Numbered from the stretch's first letter, positions 51,018 through 60,537 are shown. The stretch is DNA of 64,000 nucleotides from Haloferax sp. Q22 (GCF_001482285.1 NZ_LOEP01000018.1:62001-126000), one strand, 5' to 3'. The notes: generated by a model from the sequence alone, not told the origin. Numbers and translations are program-made.

Positions 51018-51539
51018 ATGGAGTTCCCTCGCCTCCCGACACGAGATACGAGCGGCCAGAAAGTCGTCTTGCCGGACGACTTAGAGGGTGAACAGACGCT
51101 CGTGCTCATCAGTTTCGACCGCCGCCAGCAGTCGCTGGTCGGGTCGTGGCGCGGGTACGCGAAGGAGTTGTGCGAGACGTACGGACATTTCGAGTACTAC
51201 GAACTGCTCGTCCTCGGCGGGCGGAGCGGGATGATGCCGCCGATGTCCGGCGGCGGGATGTCGCCGGGTGCCGCCCGGAGCCGCCCCCACGACAACGCGC
51301 TCATCGCACGGGTGAACAAGACCGCGCTCCAGCGCCGCCTCGGACTGCTCGGCGAGGGCAACATCTACGCGCTTCTCATCGAAGATGGGACCGTCGTCCG
51401 GCAGGCAGCGGGCGTACTCACGCCCGAGACGGGTGATGCGCTGGAAGACCTGCTAAAACAGTGGCGCGAGGCCAACTCCGGCTGGACCGACGCGCCCGCC
51501 GCGTGCGGTTCGACCGGCGACAACGCCCTCGACAGCTAA
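51018..51539 (+). CDS. Orphan thioredoxin-fold-like protein with Met-rich loop
   Basis: A 173-residue soluble protein. The start (EFPRLPTRDTSGQKVVLPDDLEGEQTLVLISFDRRQQSLV) reads like a peroxiredoxin/ATP10-like thioredoxin fold, yet there is no CxxC. Residues 70-84 form a Met/Gly/Pro-rich loop SGMMPPMSGGGMSPG with M72, M73, M76 and M81. The latter half (IARVNKTALQRRLGLLGEGNIYALLIEDGTVVRQAAGVLTPETGDALEDLL) looks like the end of the fold. The last residues include C162. Function unknown. Confidence 0.7.
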   Translation: MEFPRLPTRDTSGQKVVLPDDLEGEQTLVLISFDRRQQSLVGSWRGYAKELCETYGHFEYYELLVLGGRSGMMPPMSGGGMSPGAARSRPHDNALIARVNKTALQRRLGLLGEGNIYALLIEDGTVVRQAAGVLTPETGDALEDLLKQWREANSGWTDAPAACGSTGDNALDS

Positions 51540-51594
51540 GTTTTCACGCCGACCGTGATTCCGGTTCCGACCGCTTTCGCGTCCGTCATCCCGG

Positions 51595-52770
51595 CTACTC
51601 GACGACGAATTCGACCGGGTACTCCGTCAGGTTCTCGTAGCCGTCCTCGGTGACGACGACGAGGTCTTCGATTCTGACGCCGCCGATTTCGGGGTCGTAC
51701 AGCCCCGGCTCGATGGTGATGACGTGACCGGGTCGAAGCTCCTCACCGCTCGGGCTCAGCGAGGGGAGTTCGTGCACGTCGAGGCCGACACCGTGGCCCG
51801 TGCTGTGGATGAAGCCGGTCTCCGCCGAGGGGTCCGCGCGGAGCGTGTTCTCGCCGGCCGCCTCGTACACGTCGCAGACGGCGTCGTGCACGTCGGCTCC
51901 GGTCGCGCCCGGTTCGACGGCGTCGAGAGCGGCCTCGAACGCCTCCTCGGTGAGGTCGAACCACTCGCGGATTTCGGGCGACGGCTCGCCTTTCACGAAC
52001 GTCCGGGTCATATCGCCGTTGTACTTCGTCTCCTTGTCGCGCGGGAAGATGTCGATGATGACGGCCTCGTCGGCCCGGAGCGGGCCGCTCCCGCGGTCGT
52101 GCGGGTCGGCGGCGTCGGCCCCGCAGGCGACGATGGTCTCGTCGAGGGCACAGCCGTGTCGCAGGAGCGTCACCTCGATTTCTTCCTTGACGCGCTCGCT
52201 CGTCAGGGGTTCGCCCTCGTAGGTGAGCGTGCCGTCGTCGGCCACGTCGGCGTCGCGGATGAGGCCCTCGGCGGCGCGCATCGCGGCCTCGTTGGCGTCC
52301 TGTGCGGCGTGGACGTGCTCGACTTCCTCGTCGGCCTTCACCGCGCGGATGTTCGTGAGCACGTCGTCGGTCTCGGCCTCGACCACGACGCCCTCGTCGC
52401 GCAGGGCGTCGGCGGTGCCGAGCGGGAAGTCCGCGGGGACCGCGAGCGAGTCGATATCGTGGTCGGCGAGGAACGCCGCGACCGTCTTCGCCTTCCCGAC
52501 GACCGAACCGTGTTCGGCGTGCTTGTCGCGGTAGTCGTAGTCGGAGAGCCGCGAGACGGTGTCGGCGCGGCTCTCTTTCTTCGCGCGGCCGAACTCCAGC
52601 GTTGAGACGAGGAGATGGATGCCCGCGGGCGTGTAGAGCGTCACATACGGGTCCGGCGCGTCGAACCCAGAGAGGTACAGCTGGTTGGAGTCGCTCCCGT
52701 CGGCCGAGATGAGATAGCCGTCGAACTCGTCGCCGAGGAACTCGGCCAGCGGTGAGAAATCGGGTTCCAT
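51595..52770 (-). CDS. M24-family Xaa-Pro-type metallopeptidase
   Basis: A 391-residue pita-bread-fold peptidase. The N-terminal creatinase-like domain is about 1-130. The C-terminal M24 domain has all five metal ligands: D in [10 protein letters not shown] in NGDMTRTF, H in [13 protein letters not shown] in ITIEPGLYD and E in [11 protein letters not shown]. Expected to cleave X-Pro dipeptides or similar. The start at ATG 52770 is preferred over longer forms that look uncoded. Confidence 0.9.
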   Translation of the reverse strand: MEPDFSPLAEFLGDEFDGYLISADGSDSNQLYLSGFDAPDPYVTLYTPAGIHLLVSTLEFGRAKKESRADTVSRLSDYDYRDKHAEHGSVVGKAKTVAAFLADHDIDSLAVPADFPLGTADALRDEGVVVEAETDDVLTNIRAVKADEEVEHVHAAQDANEAAMRAAEGLIRDADVADDGTLTYEGEPLTSERVKEEIEVTLLRHGCALDETIVACGADAADPHDRGSGPLRADEAVIIDIFPRDKETKYNGDMTRTFVKGEPSPEIREWFDLTEEAFEAALDAVEPGATGADVHDAVCDVYEAAGENTLRADPSAETGFIHSTGHGVGLDVHELPSLSPSGEELRPGHVITIEPGLYDPEIGGVRIEDLVVVTEDGYENLTEYPVEFVVE

Positions 52771-52988
52771 ACTCCGGGGTTCGCCCGGCCGGTAGTAAAG
52801 CTCTCGCGTCGCAGTCGGCGGGTTCCGGTATCGGCCCCGCGACGCGTCTCTTCGGGCGGGAGACGTGTCGCGAGTTCGCCGCCGGAACGCGCCGCGAGCG
52901 GCCGCAGAGATCCGCGCGACTCGGTGTCGCGTTCGCCCGGACCGCCCGTGCCGTCCATCCCGAGTGTAGTACGCTCGCCCGCGATATA

Positions 52989-53004
52989 TGTTTGTTGGCA
53001 AACA
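52989..53004. promoter_or_regulatory. TGTTTG/CAAACA palindrome over a TATA-like box
   Basis: Six-base perfect arms with a four-base loop immediately next to GATATATG. It could be an operator or the start of a leader; seen directly, function inferred. Confidence 0.35.
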
Positions 53005-53055
53005 AGAAACCGAGCGACCGCGCCGCCGTCGCCGTCCGGGAGAACGTCGCCGCGT

Positions 53056-53073
53056 CCGGTACCCTGATACCGG
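53056..53073. promoter_or_regulatory. CCGGTA/TACCGG dyad at the aroA core promoter position
   Basis: Perfect 6-bp arms, six-base spacer, ending 21 bases before ATG 53094. No ordinary TATA box is visible in front of aroA, so this dyad occupies its place. Confidence 0.35.
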
Positions 53074-53093
53074 ACCCTGCCGACCCCTCGCGT

Positions 53094-54386
53094 ATGGACG
53101 CGCACGTCTCCCCGTCTCGGGTCGCCGGACGCACCCGAGCGCCGCCGTCGAAGAGTTACACCCACAGAGCCGTCCTCGCCGCGGGCTACAGCGACGAGGC
53201 GGTCGTTCGCGACGCGCTTGTCAGCGCCGACACCAAGGCAACCATGCGCGCGGTCGAGGCCTTCGGCGGGTCGGTCGACCGCGACGGCCAGACGGTCGAA
53301 GTCGCCGGCTTCGGCGGCCGCCCGGGCACGCCCGACGACGTGGTCAACTGCGAGAACTCGGGGACGACGATGCGCCTCGTCACCGGTTGTGCCGCCCTCG
53401 GCGAGGGCCTGACGGTCCTCACGGGCGACGCCTCGCTCCGGTCGCGGCCCCACGGCCCGCTTCTCGACGCCGTTTTCGACCTCGACGGCCGCGCTGAGAG
53501 CACGCGCCGGAACGGGCAGGCCCCGCTCGTCGTCGGCGACGGCATGACCGGCGGCACCGTCGAGATTCCCGGCGACGTGTCCTCGCAGTTCATCACGGCG
53601 CTCCTCATGGCCGGCGCGGTCACAGAGGAAGGCATCGACGTGGAACTCACGACCGAACTCAAGTCCTCGCCGTACGTCGATATCACGCTCGAACTCCTCG
53701 CCGACTTCGGCGTGGAAGCGACCCGGACCGACGACGGCTTCTCAGTCCCCGGCGGCCAGTCGTACGCCCCCGAAGGCGGCGCGTACAGCGTCCCCGGCGA
53801 CTTCTCGTCTATCTCGTATCTGCTCGCGGCCGGCGCGGTCGCGGGCGCGGAGGGCGAGGACGTTGTCATCGAGGGCGCGCGACCGTCCGCGCAGGGCGAC
53901 AGCGCCATCGTCGACATCGTGCGCGACATGGGCGCGACGGTGGACTGGGACGAGGAGGCCGGCGAACTGACCGTCTCCGCGGCCGACCTCACCGGGACGA
54001 CCGTGGACGTGGGCGACACGCCCGACCTGCTGCCGACCATCGCGGTCCTCGGCGCTATCGCCGACGGCGACACGGTCATCGAGAACTGCGAGCACGTCCG
54101 CTTCAAGGAGACCGACCGCGTGAGCGCGATGGCGGAGGAACTCGCGAAGATGGGCGCGAACGTCACCGAACAACAGGACCGCCTCACGATTCACGGCGGC
54201 GAGACCGACCTCGTCGGCGCGGCGGTCGACGGCCGCGGCGACCACCGCATCGTCATGTCGCTCGCCGTCGCCGGCCTCGTCGCGGACGGCGAGACGACGA
54301 TTGCGGGGAGCGAACACGTCGACGTGTCGTTCCCGAACTTCTTCGAGGCGATGTCCGACCTCGGTGCCGACATGACCGAAAACTGA
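53094..54386 (+). CDS. aroA: 3-phosphoshikimate 1-carboxyvinyltransferase (EPSP synthase)
   Basis: A 430-residue enzyme joining phosphoenolpyruvate to shikimate 3-phosphate. Starts [37 protein letters not shown] with the PPSKS substrate loop; [12 protein letters not shown] near 87 and [14 protein letters not shown] are the family's signatures; [17 protein letters not shown] and [16 protein letters not shown] complete the second domain. Follows AroK in the pathway and supplies AroC at 56 kb. ATG 53094 is the only start giving the family N-terminus. Confidence 0.95.
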   Translation: MDAHVSPSRVAGRTRAPPSKSYTHRAVLAAGYSDEAVVRDALVSADTKATMRAVEAFGGSVDRDGQTVEVAGFGGRPGTPDDVVNCENSGTTMRLVTGCAALGEGLTVLTGDASLRSRPHGPLLDAVFDLDGRAESTRRNGQAPLVVGDGMTGGTVEIPGDVSSQFITALLMAGAVTEEGIDVELTTELKSSPYVDITLELLADFGVEATRTDDGFSVPGGQSYAPEGGAYSVPGDFSSISYLLAAGAVAGAEGEDVVIEGARPSAQGDSAIVDIVRDMGATVDWDEEAGELTVSAADLTGTTVDVGDTPDLLPTIAVLGAIADGDTVIENCEHVRFKETDRVSAMAEELAKMGANVTEQQDRLTIHGGETDLVGAAVDGRGDHRIVMSLAVAGLVADGETTIAGSEHVDVSFPNFFEAMSDLGADMTEN

Positions 54387-54452
54387 GGGCGCGATCCGAC
54401 AACGAACTGACCGGACAGAACCTTTTTCGCCCGCCCGGACGCCGACGGTGGT

Positions 54453-55694
54453 ATGTTCGACGCCGACGCGCAGGCGCTCCGCGAGCGACAGTCGGACGGT
54501 GACTACCTTCTACCGGCCTACGGCGACTGGTGTTTCTCGCGGATTCCGGGGACCGTCGCCGACCTGCTCGGCGCGGACGCCGGGCCGCGACTCCCCGCGT
54601 CGGCGACAGCGGACTACGACGACGTGTCGCGGGTGGTCGTCTTCCTCGTCGACGGCTTCGGCCTCGCCCAGTGGGACGGCGAGCGCGACCGGATTCCCTT
54701 CCTCCGCGAGTTCGAGCGCGCGGGTCGCGTCACGCCGCTCACCTCCGTCTTCCCCTCGGAGACGGCCGCCGCGATGAACACGTTCCACTCGGGGGCGCTC
54801 CCGGCAGCACACGGCGTCGTCGGCTGGAACGTCTACGACCCCGACGCCGACGAGATGTTCGAGGCGTTGCCCTTCCTCCGGAAGGACGGCACCGAGCCGG
54901 AGCGACTCGACCGCGGCGACGTGGCCGACTGCGAGAGCGTCTATCCCGACCTCGCCGCCGCGGGCGTCGAGACGCACCACGTGACGCCGTTCCCGTCCGA
55001 GGAGACGGTCCCGCACACCTACGACCCGGAGGACCTCTCGACGTTTTCGGACGCCTTCGCGGCGGCGGCCGAGTCGGCCGCGGACCCGTCGTACGTCTTC
55101 GCGTACCTCCCGCAGACCGACGCCGTGGCGCACGCCGAGGGCGTCGACTCCGAGGCGTACCGCGAGACGGCCGTCGAGACGTTCGACCGCGTGGAAGACG
55201 CGATAGCGACGCTCGCCGAAACGACCGACGACGAAGACGCGGGCGAGACGCTCGTCTGCGTCACCGCCGACCACGGCCTCGTCGACACCGACCCCGAGCG
55301 CAACCCCGACCTCTCGGAACCGCCGTTCGACCTCGTCTCGGACCTGCGGACGCTCACGGACGGGACGCCGATTCGGTTCTCGGGAAGCCCGCGGAACGTC
55401 CACCTTCACCTGAGAGACGACCGAATCGACCCCGTCTACGACCTGCTCACGGCCGAGTTGGACGCGCGGGTGTTCCGGAGGCGCGAGGTGCTGGATCGGG
55501 GACTGTTCGGCCCCGAGCCCTCGCCGACGTTCGAGCGGCGACTCGGTGACCTCGTGGTCGTCCACCGAGACCTCGGCGTCTGGTACGGCGACGAGGAGCC
55601 GGGGAACCTCGGCTTCGTCGCCATGCACGGCGGGCTTCACCCCGACGAGATGCTGATTCCGTTCGCCACGGCGACGCTGGACTCACTCCGCTGA
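54453..55694 (+). CDS. Alkaline-phosphatase-superfamily phosphodiesterase/nucleotide pyrophosphatase
   Basis: A 413-residue protein of the phosphodiesterase branch: VVFLVDGFGLAQWD (metal D near 71), FPSETAAAMNTFHSGALPAAHGVVGWN with the nucleophilic Thr region, DAVAHAEGVDSEAYRE and TADHGLVDTD, with a late MHGGLHPDEML histidine. There is no signal peptide, so it is cytosolic. Substrate not defined; hydrolysis of phosphodiesters or nucleotide sugars is typical. Its 3' end overlaps the convergent DUF6653-like gene by 12 bases. Confidence 0.85.
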   Translation: MFDADAQALRERQSDGDYLLPAYGDWCFSRIPGTVADLLGADAGPRLPASATADYDDVSRVVVFLVDGFGLAQWDGERDRIPFLREFERAGRVTPLTSVFPSETAAAMNTFHSGALPAAHGVVGWNVYDPDADEMFEALPFLRKDGTEPERLDRGDVADCESVYPDLAAAGVETHHVTPFPSEETVPHTYDPEDLSTFSDAFAAAAESAADPSYVFAYLPQTDAVAHAEGVDSEAYRETAVETFDRVEDAIATLAETTDDEDAGETLVCVTADHGLVDTDPERNPDLSEPPFDLVSDLRTLTDGTPIRFSGSPRNVHLHLRDDRIDPVYDLLTAELDARVFRRREVLDRGLFGPEPSPTFERRLGDLVVVHRDLGVWYGDEEPGNLGFVAMHGGLHPDEMLIPFATATLDSLR

Positions 55695-56213
55695 GTCAGC
55701 GTCGGGGCCGCGACCCGTCACGCCCGTCTCCTTCACGATGGCGTCGACCCACCAGAGCTTGAGGGCCATCACGCCGAGCGTGCCGAGGAGCGTGCCGACC
55801 GGCCTGCGCCGAATCGCCGAGACGAAGGCGTAGGCCGTGACCGGGATGTTGAGGACGTTGAGCACGTTCGGGTAGTCGAGACCCATCGTCCCGCGCTCGG
55901 CGTCGAGCCACTCGCGCTCGGCGAGAACGATTCGACTGAGGTAGTTGTCCGTGCGCGCGGGGCGCGGGAACAACACCGGGTTGACCGCGGTGAACGCGAG
56001 GGCGGCGAGAAAGAGCCGGCGGTCCCGTCGGTAGACGGCGTACATCAACACCGGGTAGACGAGGATGCGCGTGCCGGCGCTCCACGGGTTGGCGTGGCGC
56101 TCCCAGAAGGTCGCTTCGAGGCGGTCGCGGAGTCCGGAAGCGGAAGGGGACGCGGCGTCGGGGTCGGGAGCGGAATTGGAGGCGTTGGGGTCGGAGGGAG
56201 GCGTCGATTCCAT
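55683..56213 (-). CDS. Haloarchaeal membrane-associated protein (DUF6653-like)
   Basis: A 176-residue protein. Residues 1-30 are Pro/Ser/Ala/Asp-rich and disordered. The body has RLEATFWERHANPWSAGTRILVYPVLMYAVYRRDRRLFLAALAFTAVNPVLFPRP and ALKLWWVDAIVKETG, with about three hydrophobic stretches. I recall this as DUF6653. It overlaps the convergent phosphodiesterase gene at its end and is divergent from aroC. Function unknown. Confidence 0.72.
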   Translation of the reverse strand: MESTPPSDPNASNSAPDPDAASPSASGLRDRLEATFWERHANPWSAGTRILVYPVLMYAVYRRDRRLFLAALAFTAVNPVLFPRPARTDNYLSRIVLAEREWLDAERGTMGLDYPNVLNVLNIPVTAYAFVSAIRRRPVGTLLGTLGVMALKLWWVDAIVKETGVTGRGPDADSAE

Positions 56214-56288
56214 ACGGCGGGTTCGTCGGCATCGACCATGAACGTGGGGTCGCCGAACCCCCGCCCACGATTGCGCCTTTCTACAAAC

Positions 56289-56296
56289 ACTAAATG
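56289..56296 (+). promoter_or_regulatory. TATA box of aroC
   Basis: ACTAAATG, 24-31 bases before ATG 56320. Confidence 0.5.
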
Positions 56297-56319
56297 GGCG
56301 GCCACCCGAGGGGCGGGTA

Positions 56320-57477
56320 ATGAACGGCAACGAATTCGGTCGTCTCTTTCGGATGACCACCTACGGCGAGAGCCACGGCGACGCGATGGGCGTCACCGTG
56401 TCCGGCTGTCCCGCCGGCGTGGAGCTCTCGGTCGAAGACGTACAGCACGAACTGGACCGACGCAAGCCGGGCCAGTCGATGATTACGACGAGCCGCGGCG
56501 AACCGGACGCCGTCGTCGTCAACTCCGGCGTGCAGGACGGCTACACGACGGGCACGCCCATCGGGATGGTCGTCCAGAACAAGGACGCGCGCTCGGGCAA
56601 GTACGAGCCCTACGTGACCGCGCCGCGGCCCTCCCACGGCGACTTCACCTACTCGGCGAAGTTCGGCACGCGCAACTGGGGTGGCGGCGGTCGCTCGTCC
56701 GCGCGCGAGACGGTGAACTGGGTCGCCGCCGGCGCGGTGGCGAAGCAGGTCATCGAGCAGAGCGACTACGACATCGAGGTGAAGGCGCACGTGAACCAGA
56801 TCGGCGACGTGGAAGCGCCGGAGGTCTCCTTTGACGACCTGCGCGAGCACACGGAGGAAAACGACGTGCGGTGTGCGCACCCCGAGACGGCGGCGGAGAT
56901 GCAGGAACTCATCGAAGAGTACCAGAAGGAAGGCGACTCCATCGGCGGCTCGATCTACTTCGAGGCGCAGGGCGTTCCGCGCGGCCTCGGTGCGCCGCGG
57001 TTCGACTCGTTCTCGGCGCGGCTCGGACAAGCGCTCATGTCGGTTCCGGCGGCGACGGCGTTCGAGTTCGGTCTCGGCCGCGAGGCCCGCGAGTGGACCG
57101 GCCACGACCGCAACGAGAACTGGGAGTTCGACGAGGAGGGCGACCCCCGCCCGGTCGGCAACAAACACGGCGGCATCCAGGGCGGCATCACGACCGGCGA
57201 ACCCGTGTACGGCGAACTGACGCTCCACGCGCCCACGTCCATCCCGAAGAAGCAACGGACCGTGGACTGGGAGACCGGCGAGGAAAAGGAGATTCAGGTC
57301 GTCGGCCGGCACGACCCCGTGCTCCCGCCCCGCGGCGTCCCAGTCGTCGAGGCGATGCTCTACGTGACTATCCTCGACTTCATGCTCCTCGGCGGACGCA
57401 TCAATCCCGACCGCCTCGACGGGCAGGCCGGCGAGTACGACACACCGTACCACCCGTCCAGTCCGGACAACGAGTAG
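56320..57477 (+). CDS. aroC: Chorismate synthase
   Basis: A 385-residue enzyme that converts EPSP to chorismate with reduced FMN as cofactor. Family motifs are GESHGDAMGVTVSGCPAG at about 13-30, GGGRSSARETVNWVAAGAVAKQ near 125 and KHGGIQGGITTGEPV near 285. Length and motifs are standard. Third step of the aro set present in the window after AroK and AroA; its product feeds the chorismate mutase at 39 kb. Confidence 0.95.
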   Translation: MNGNEFGRLFRMTTYGESHGDAMGVTVSGCPAGVELSVEDVQHELDRRKPGQSMITTSRGEPDAVVVNSGVQDGYTTGTPIGMVVQNKDARSGKYEPYVTAPRPSHGDFTYSAKFGTRNWGGGGRSSARETVNWVAAGAVAKQVIEQSDYDIEVKAHVNQIGDVEAPEVSFDDLREHTEENDVRCAHPETAAEMQELIEEYQKEGDSIGGSIYFEAQGVPRGLGAPRFDSFSARLGQALMSVPAATAFEFGLGREAREWTGHDRNENWEFDEEGDPRPVGNKHGGIQGGITTGEPVYGELTLHAPTSIPKKQRTVDWETGEEKEIQVVGRHDPVLPPRGVPVVEAMLYVTILDFMLLGGRINPDRLDGQAGEYDTPYHPSSPDNE

Positions 57478-57513
57478 CGAATCCGATTCCGCGTTATCGT
57501 TCACTCTATTCCG

Positions 57514-57533
57514 CGGGCGTGACAGCCCGTTTG
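57514..57533 (+). terminator. Stem-loop terminator after aroC
   Basis: CGGGC-gtgaca-GCCCG (57514-57518 and 57525-57529) followed by TTTG, 37 bases after the aroC stop. Intrinsic-like terminator; archaeal stops are often only T-rich, so it is moderate evidence. Confidence 0.4.
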
Positions 57534-57649
57534 TCCACTTTCGATGGTGGGACGGTGAGTCAGTTTAACAATATTAAGTCCTTCATTATCTTTCCTTGTT
57601 AATCCATAGCAAAGTCTTTAATCGGACCCTCCCCAACTTTTCAGGTAGC

Positions 57650-57662
57650 GCCCCAGCGGGGC
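57650..57662 (+). promoter_or_regulatory. Small hairpin in the porA leader
   Basis: GCCCC-agc-GGGGC, ending 14 bases before ATG 57677, in a 199-base AT-rich upstream region with several TATA-like boxes (TTAACAATATTAAG about 57566-57580, GTTAATCC about 57599, TCTTTAATC about 57616). Because no TATA box is at leaderless distance, the transcript probably has a leader of tens of bases containing this hairpin. Confidence 0.35.
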
Positions 57663-57676
57663 CGTGAGCTCAACAT

Positions 57677-59572
57677 ATGACTGACCACGAACTTATCTGG
57701 CGGATCGCAGGGGGTTCCGGTGACGGTATCGCCTCGACGAGCCAGAACTTCGCCAAAGCCCTGATGCGAGCGGGGCTACACGTTTTCACGCATCGCCACT
57801 ATCCATCGCGCATCCGCGGTGGCCACACGTACACCGAAGTGCGCGTGAGCGCAGATCCCGTCAAGTCTCGCGGCGACGGGTACAATTTCCTCCTCGCGCT
57901 CGGTGACTCCTTCGCCCGCAACCCGAGCGAGGGTGCCTACTACGGCAACGAGGAGATCAAGCCGCTCTCGGAGAACCTCGACGAACTCAACGAAGGCGGG
58001 GTCATCGTCTACGACTCCGGTCTGCTCGACGCCTCCGAGATCGAGGACTTCGACGAGCGCGTCGAAGAGAACAACTGGCACGTCTACGATATCGACCTGC
58101 GCACCATCGCTCGCGAACACGGTCGCGAGGTCATGCGCAACACCGCCGGTGTCGCCGTCACGTGCGCCATCGCCGACATCGAACCCGACGTCATCAAGAG
58201 CCTGATGTCGGACGCGATGCCCGACAAGATTCTCGAACCGAACCTGACCGTCTTCGACGACGCCTACGAGATGGTCCAAGAGGAGTACGACGTCGAGGCT
58301 CCCGACGTGTCCGCGCCGACCGGCGAACACGACGAAGAGCAGGTGCTTCTCTCCGGCTCCGACGCCATCGCGTACGGTGCCATCGACGAAGGCTGCCGCT
58401 TCATCGCGGGCTACCCGATGACCCCGTGGACGGAAGTCTTCACCATCATGACCCAGAACCTCCCCGAGCTCGGCGGCATCTCCGAGCAGGTGGAGGACGA
58501 AATCGCCGCGGCCGCACTGGCAATCGGTGCCTCCCACGCGGGCGTCAAGGCGATGTCCGGCTCGTCCGGTGGCGGCTTCTCGCTCATGTCCGAGCCGCTC
58601 GGTCTCGCGGAGATCACCGAGACGCCGCTCGTCCTCGTCGAGGCCATGCGCGCCGGTCCCTCGACGGGTATGCCGACGAAGCCCGAGCAGTCCGACCTCG
58701 AGCACGTCCTGTACACCTCGCAGGGCGACTCCCACCGCATCGTCTTCGCGCCCGGCACCGCCGCCGAGGCGTACTACCAGACGCGCAAGGCGTTCCAGAT
58801 CGCCTACGAGTACCAGATTCCGTCCATCGTCCTCTACGACCAGAAGCTCGGGGGCGAACTCTCGAACGTCCCGGCGTCGGTCTTCGACGAGGAACCGAAC
58901 GCCGACCTCGGCTCGGTCCTGACGGAAGCGGAACTCGAAGACGCGCCGCACGACGACTCCGGCAAGTACCAGCGCTTCCAGCACGACACCGAAAACGGCG
59001 TCTCGCCGCGTTCGCTGCCGGGCCAGAAGGGCGGTCGTTACCTCGCAACGGGTAACGAGCACATGCCCGCGGGTCACATCTCGGAGTCCCCCGAGAACCG
59101 CGTCGCGCAGATGAACCGCCGCATGCAGAAGGTCGACAACATCCGTGCCGAACTCGACGCCGACGGCGAGTTCAACACGGTCCACGGCGACGAAGACGCC
59201 GACCTCGGTCTCATCACCTTCGGCAGCCAGCAGGGCACCGTCGAAGAGGCCGCCGACGTTCTCAACGAGAAGGGCCACTCGGTCAAGGTCCTCGGCGTCT
59301 CCGAGATGATGCCGTTCCCGAAACAGCAGGTCGCGGACTTCCTCGACAGCGTCGACGAGGCGCTCGTCGTCGAGATGACCGCCTCCGCCCAGTTCCGCGG
59401 ACTCATCTCCAAGGAACTCGGCGGCTACGGCGACCAGATGTCGAGCCTCCTCAAGTACAACGGCAACCCGTTCGAGCCCGCCGACATCGTCGAGGGCTTC
59501 GAGACGGCGCTCCTCGAAGGCGAGGAGCTCCCAGACAACCGCACGAAGTTCGTCCCCAAGGTGGGTGAATAA
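57677..59572 (+). CDS. porA: 2-oxoacid:ferredoxin oxidoreductase, alpha subunit (probably pyruvate)
   Basis: A 631-residue subunit with an N-terminal gamma-type domain (about 1-190, WRIAGGSGDGIASTSQNFAKALMRAGLHVFTHRHYPSRIRGGHTY) fused to the alpha pyrimidine-binding domain (about 210-480, LSGSDAIAYGAIDEGCRFIAGYPMTPWTEVF) and a C-terminal transketolase-C-like domain. With the beta subunit it decarboxylates a 2-oxoacid to acyl-CoA and reduces ferredoxin. I recall this locus as the pyruvate enzyme in Haloferax; 2-oxoglutarate cannot be excluded from sequence. Confidence 0.9.
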   Translation: MTDHELIWRIAGGSGDGIASTSQNFAKALMRAGLHVFTHRHYPSRIRGGHTYTEVRVSADPVKSRGDGYNFLLALGDSFARNPSEGAYYGNEEIKPLSENLDELNEGGVIVYDSGLLDASEIEDFDERVEENNWHVYDIDLRTIAREHGREVMRNTAGVAVTCAIADIEPDVIKSLMSDAMPDKILEPNLTVFDDAYEMVQEEYDVEAPDVSAPTGEHDEEQVLLSGSDAIAYGAIDEGCRFIAGYPMTPWTEVFTIMTQNLPELGGISEQVEDEIAAAALAIGASHAGVKAMSGSSGGGFSLMSEPLGLAEITETPLVLVEAMRAGPSTGMPTKPEQSDLEHVLYTSQGDSHRIVFAPGTAAEAYYQTRKAFQIAYEYQIPSIVLYDQKLGGELSNVPASVFDEEPNADLGSVLTEAELEDAPHDDSGKYQRFQHDTENGVSPRSLPGQKGGRYLATGNEHMPAGHISESPENRVAQMNRRMQKVDNIRAELDADGEFNTVHGDEDADLGLITFGSQQGTVEEAADVLNEKGHSVKVLGVSEMMPFPKQQVADFLDSVDEALVVEMTASAQFRGLISKELGGYGDQMSSLLKYNGNPFEPADIVEGFETALLEGEELPDNRTKFVPKVGE

Positions 59573-59575
59573 ATC

Positions 59576-60514
59576 ATGAGTGCATTCAGCGCAATCGGTG
59601 AAGAAACGGAGCAGGACCAAAACGAGTTCACCCCCGGACTCGAACCCCAGCCGACGTGGTGTCCGGGCTGCGGTGACTTCGGTGTCCTCAAGGCGCTCAA
59701 GGGCGCGGCGGCCGAACTCGGCCTCTCGCCCGACGAGATGATGGTGACGACCGGTATCGGCTGTTCCGGCAAGCTCAACAGCTACTTCAACAGCTACGGG
59801 TTCCACACCATCCACGGCCGCTCGCTGCCCATCGCCCGTGCCGCGAAGCTGGCGAACCCCGGCCTGACCGTGGTCGCCGCCGGCGGTGACGGTGACGGCT
59901 ACGGCATCGGTGGCAACCACTTCATGCACACCGCCCGTGAGAACCACGACATCACCTACATCGTGTTCAACAACGAGATCTTCGGCCTCACGAAGGGCCA
60001 GACCTCGCCCACGTCGCCGATGGGTCACAAGTCGAAGACCCAGCCCCACGGCTCGGCCAAGACGCCGCTCCGCCCGCTTTCGATGTCCCTGAACGCCGGG
60101 GCGTCGTACGTCGCGCGGACGGCCGCCGTCAACCCGAACCAGGCGAAGGACATCATCGTGGAAGCCATCCAGCACGACGGCTTCTCCCACGTCGACTTCC
60201 TCACGCAGTGTCCGACGTGGAACAAGGACGCCCGTCAGTACGTCCCGTACATCGACATCAACGACTCCGACGACTACGAGTTCGACAACACGAACCGCTC
60301 GGAGGCCTCTGAGATGATGTTCGAGACGGAGAACGCCCTCCACGAGGGCACCGTCCTCACCGGCCGGTACTACGTCGACGAAGACCGCCCGTCCTACCAG
60401 CAGGAGAAACAGCGCATCGGCGAGATGCCCGAAGAGCCGCTCGCAGAGCGCTACTTCGACGACTCCTACGAATGGGAGCGGACGTTCGACAACTTCCTCG
60501 ACAAGCACAAATAA
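59576..60514 (+). CDS. porB: 2-oxoacid:ferredoxin oxidoreductase, beta subunit (probably pyruvate)
   Basis: A 312-residue subunit. Cysteines in PTWCPGCGDFG, GIGCSGKLNSYFNSYGFHTIHGR and TQCPTWN give the four ligands of the [4Fe-4S] cluster. GGDGDGYGIGGNHFMHTARENHD is the thiamine diphosphate-binding motif (GDG...N). It starts three bases after porA stops, so the two are one operon. The halophilic enzyme is the two-subunit form without a separate ferredoxin-type delta subunit. Confidence 0.93.
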   Translation: MSAFSAIGEETEQDQNEFTPGLEPQPTWCPGCGDFGVLKALKGAAAELGLSPDEMMVTTGIGCSGKLNSYFNSYGFHTIHGRSLPIARAAKLANPGLTVVAAGGDGDGYGIGGNHFMHTARENHDITYIVFNNEIFGLTKGQTSPTSPMGHKSKTQPHGSAKTPLRPLSMSLNAGASYVARTAAVNPNQAKDIIVEAIQHDGFSHVDFLTQCPTWNKDARQYVPYIDINDSDDYEFDNTNRSEASEMMFETENALHEGTVLTGRYYVDEDRPSYQQEKQRIGEMPEEPLAERYFDDSYEWERTFDNFLDKHK

Positions 60515-60517
60515 CGC

Positions 60518-60537
60518 CGCCGACGCCGTAGTCGGCG
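60518..60537 (+). terminator. Hairpin immediately after porB
   Basis: CGCCGAC-gccgta-GTCGGCG, seven perfect base pairs, three bases after the porB stop. No strong T run follows, so it may instead be an RNA-stabilising 3' hairpin. Confidence 0.4.

Larger units (their letters stand above)
52771..53093. other. 323-base intergenic region with two palindromes
   Basis: No credible gene. It separates the divergent peptidase and aroA. GATATATG at 52983-52990 is TATA-like on both strands; TGTTTG-ttgg-CAAACA (52989-53004) overlaps it. CCGGTA-ccctga-TACCGG (53056-53073) is a perfect 6-bp-arm dyad 21-38 bases before aroA. Confidence 0.6.

Noticed and set aside
52988-53497. Forward frame in the aroA upstream gap starting [16 protein letters not shown]
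   Set aside because: Arg-rich shadow translation that overlaps aroA in another frame; no family-like segment.
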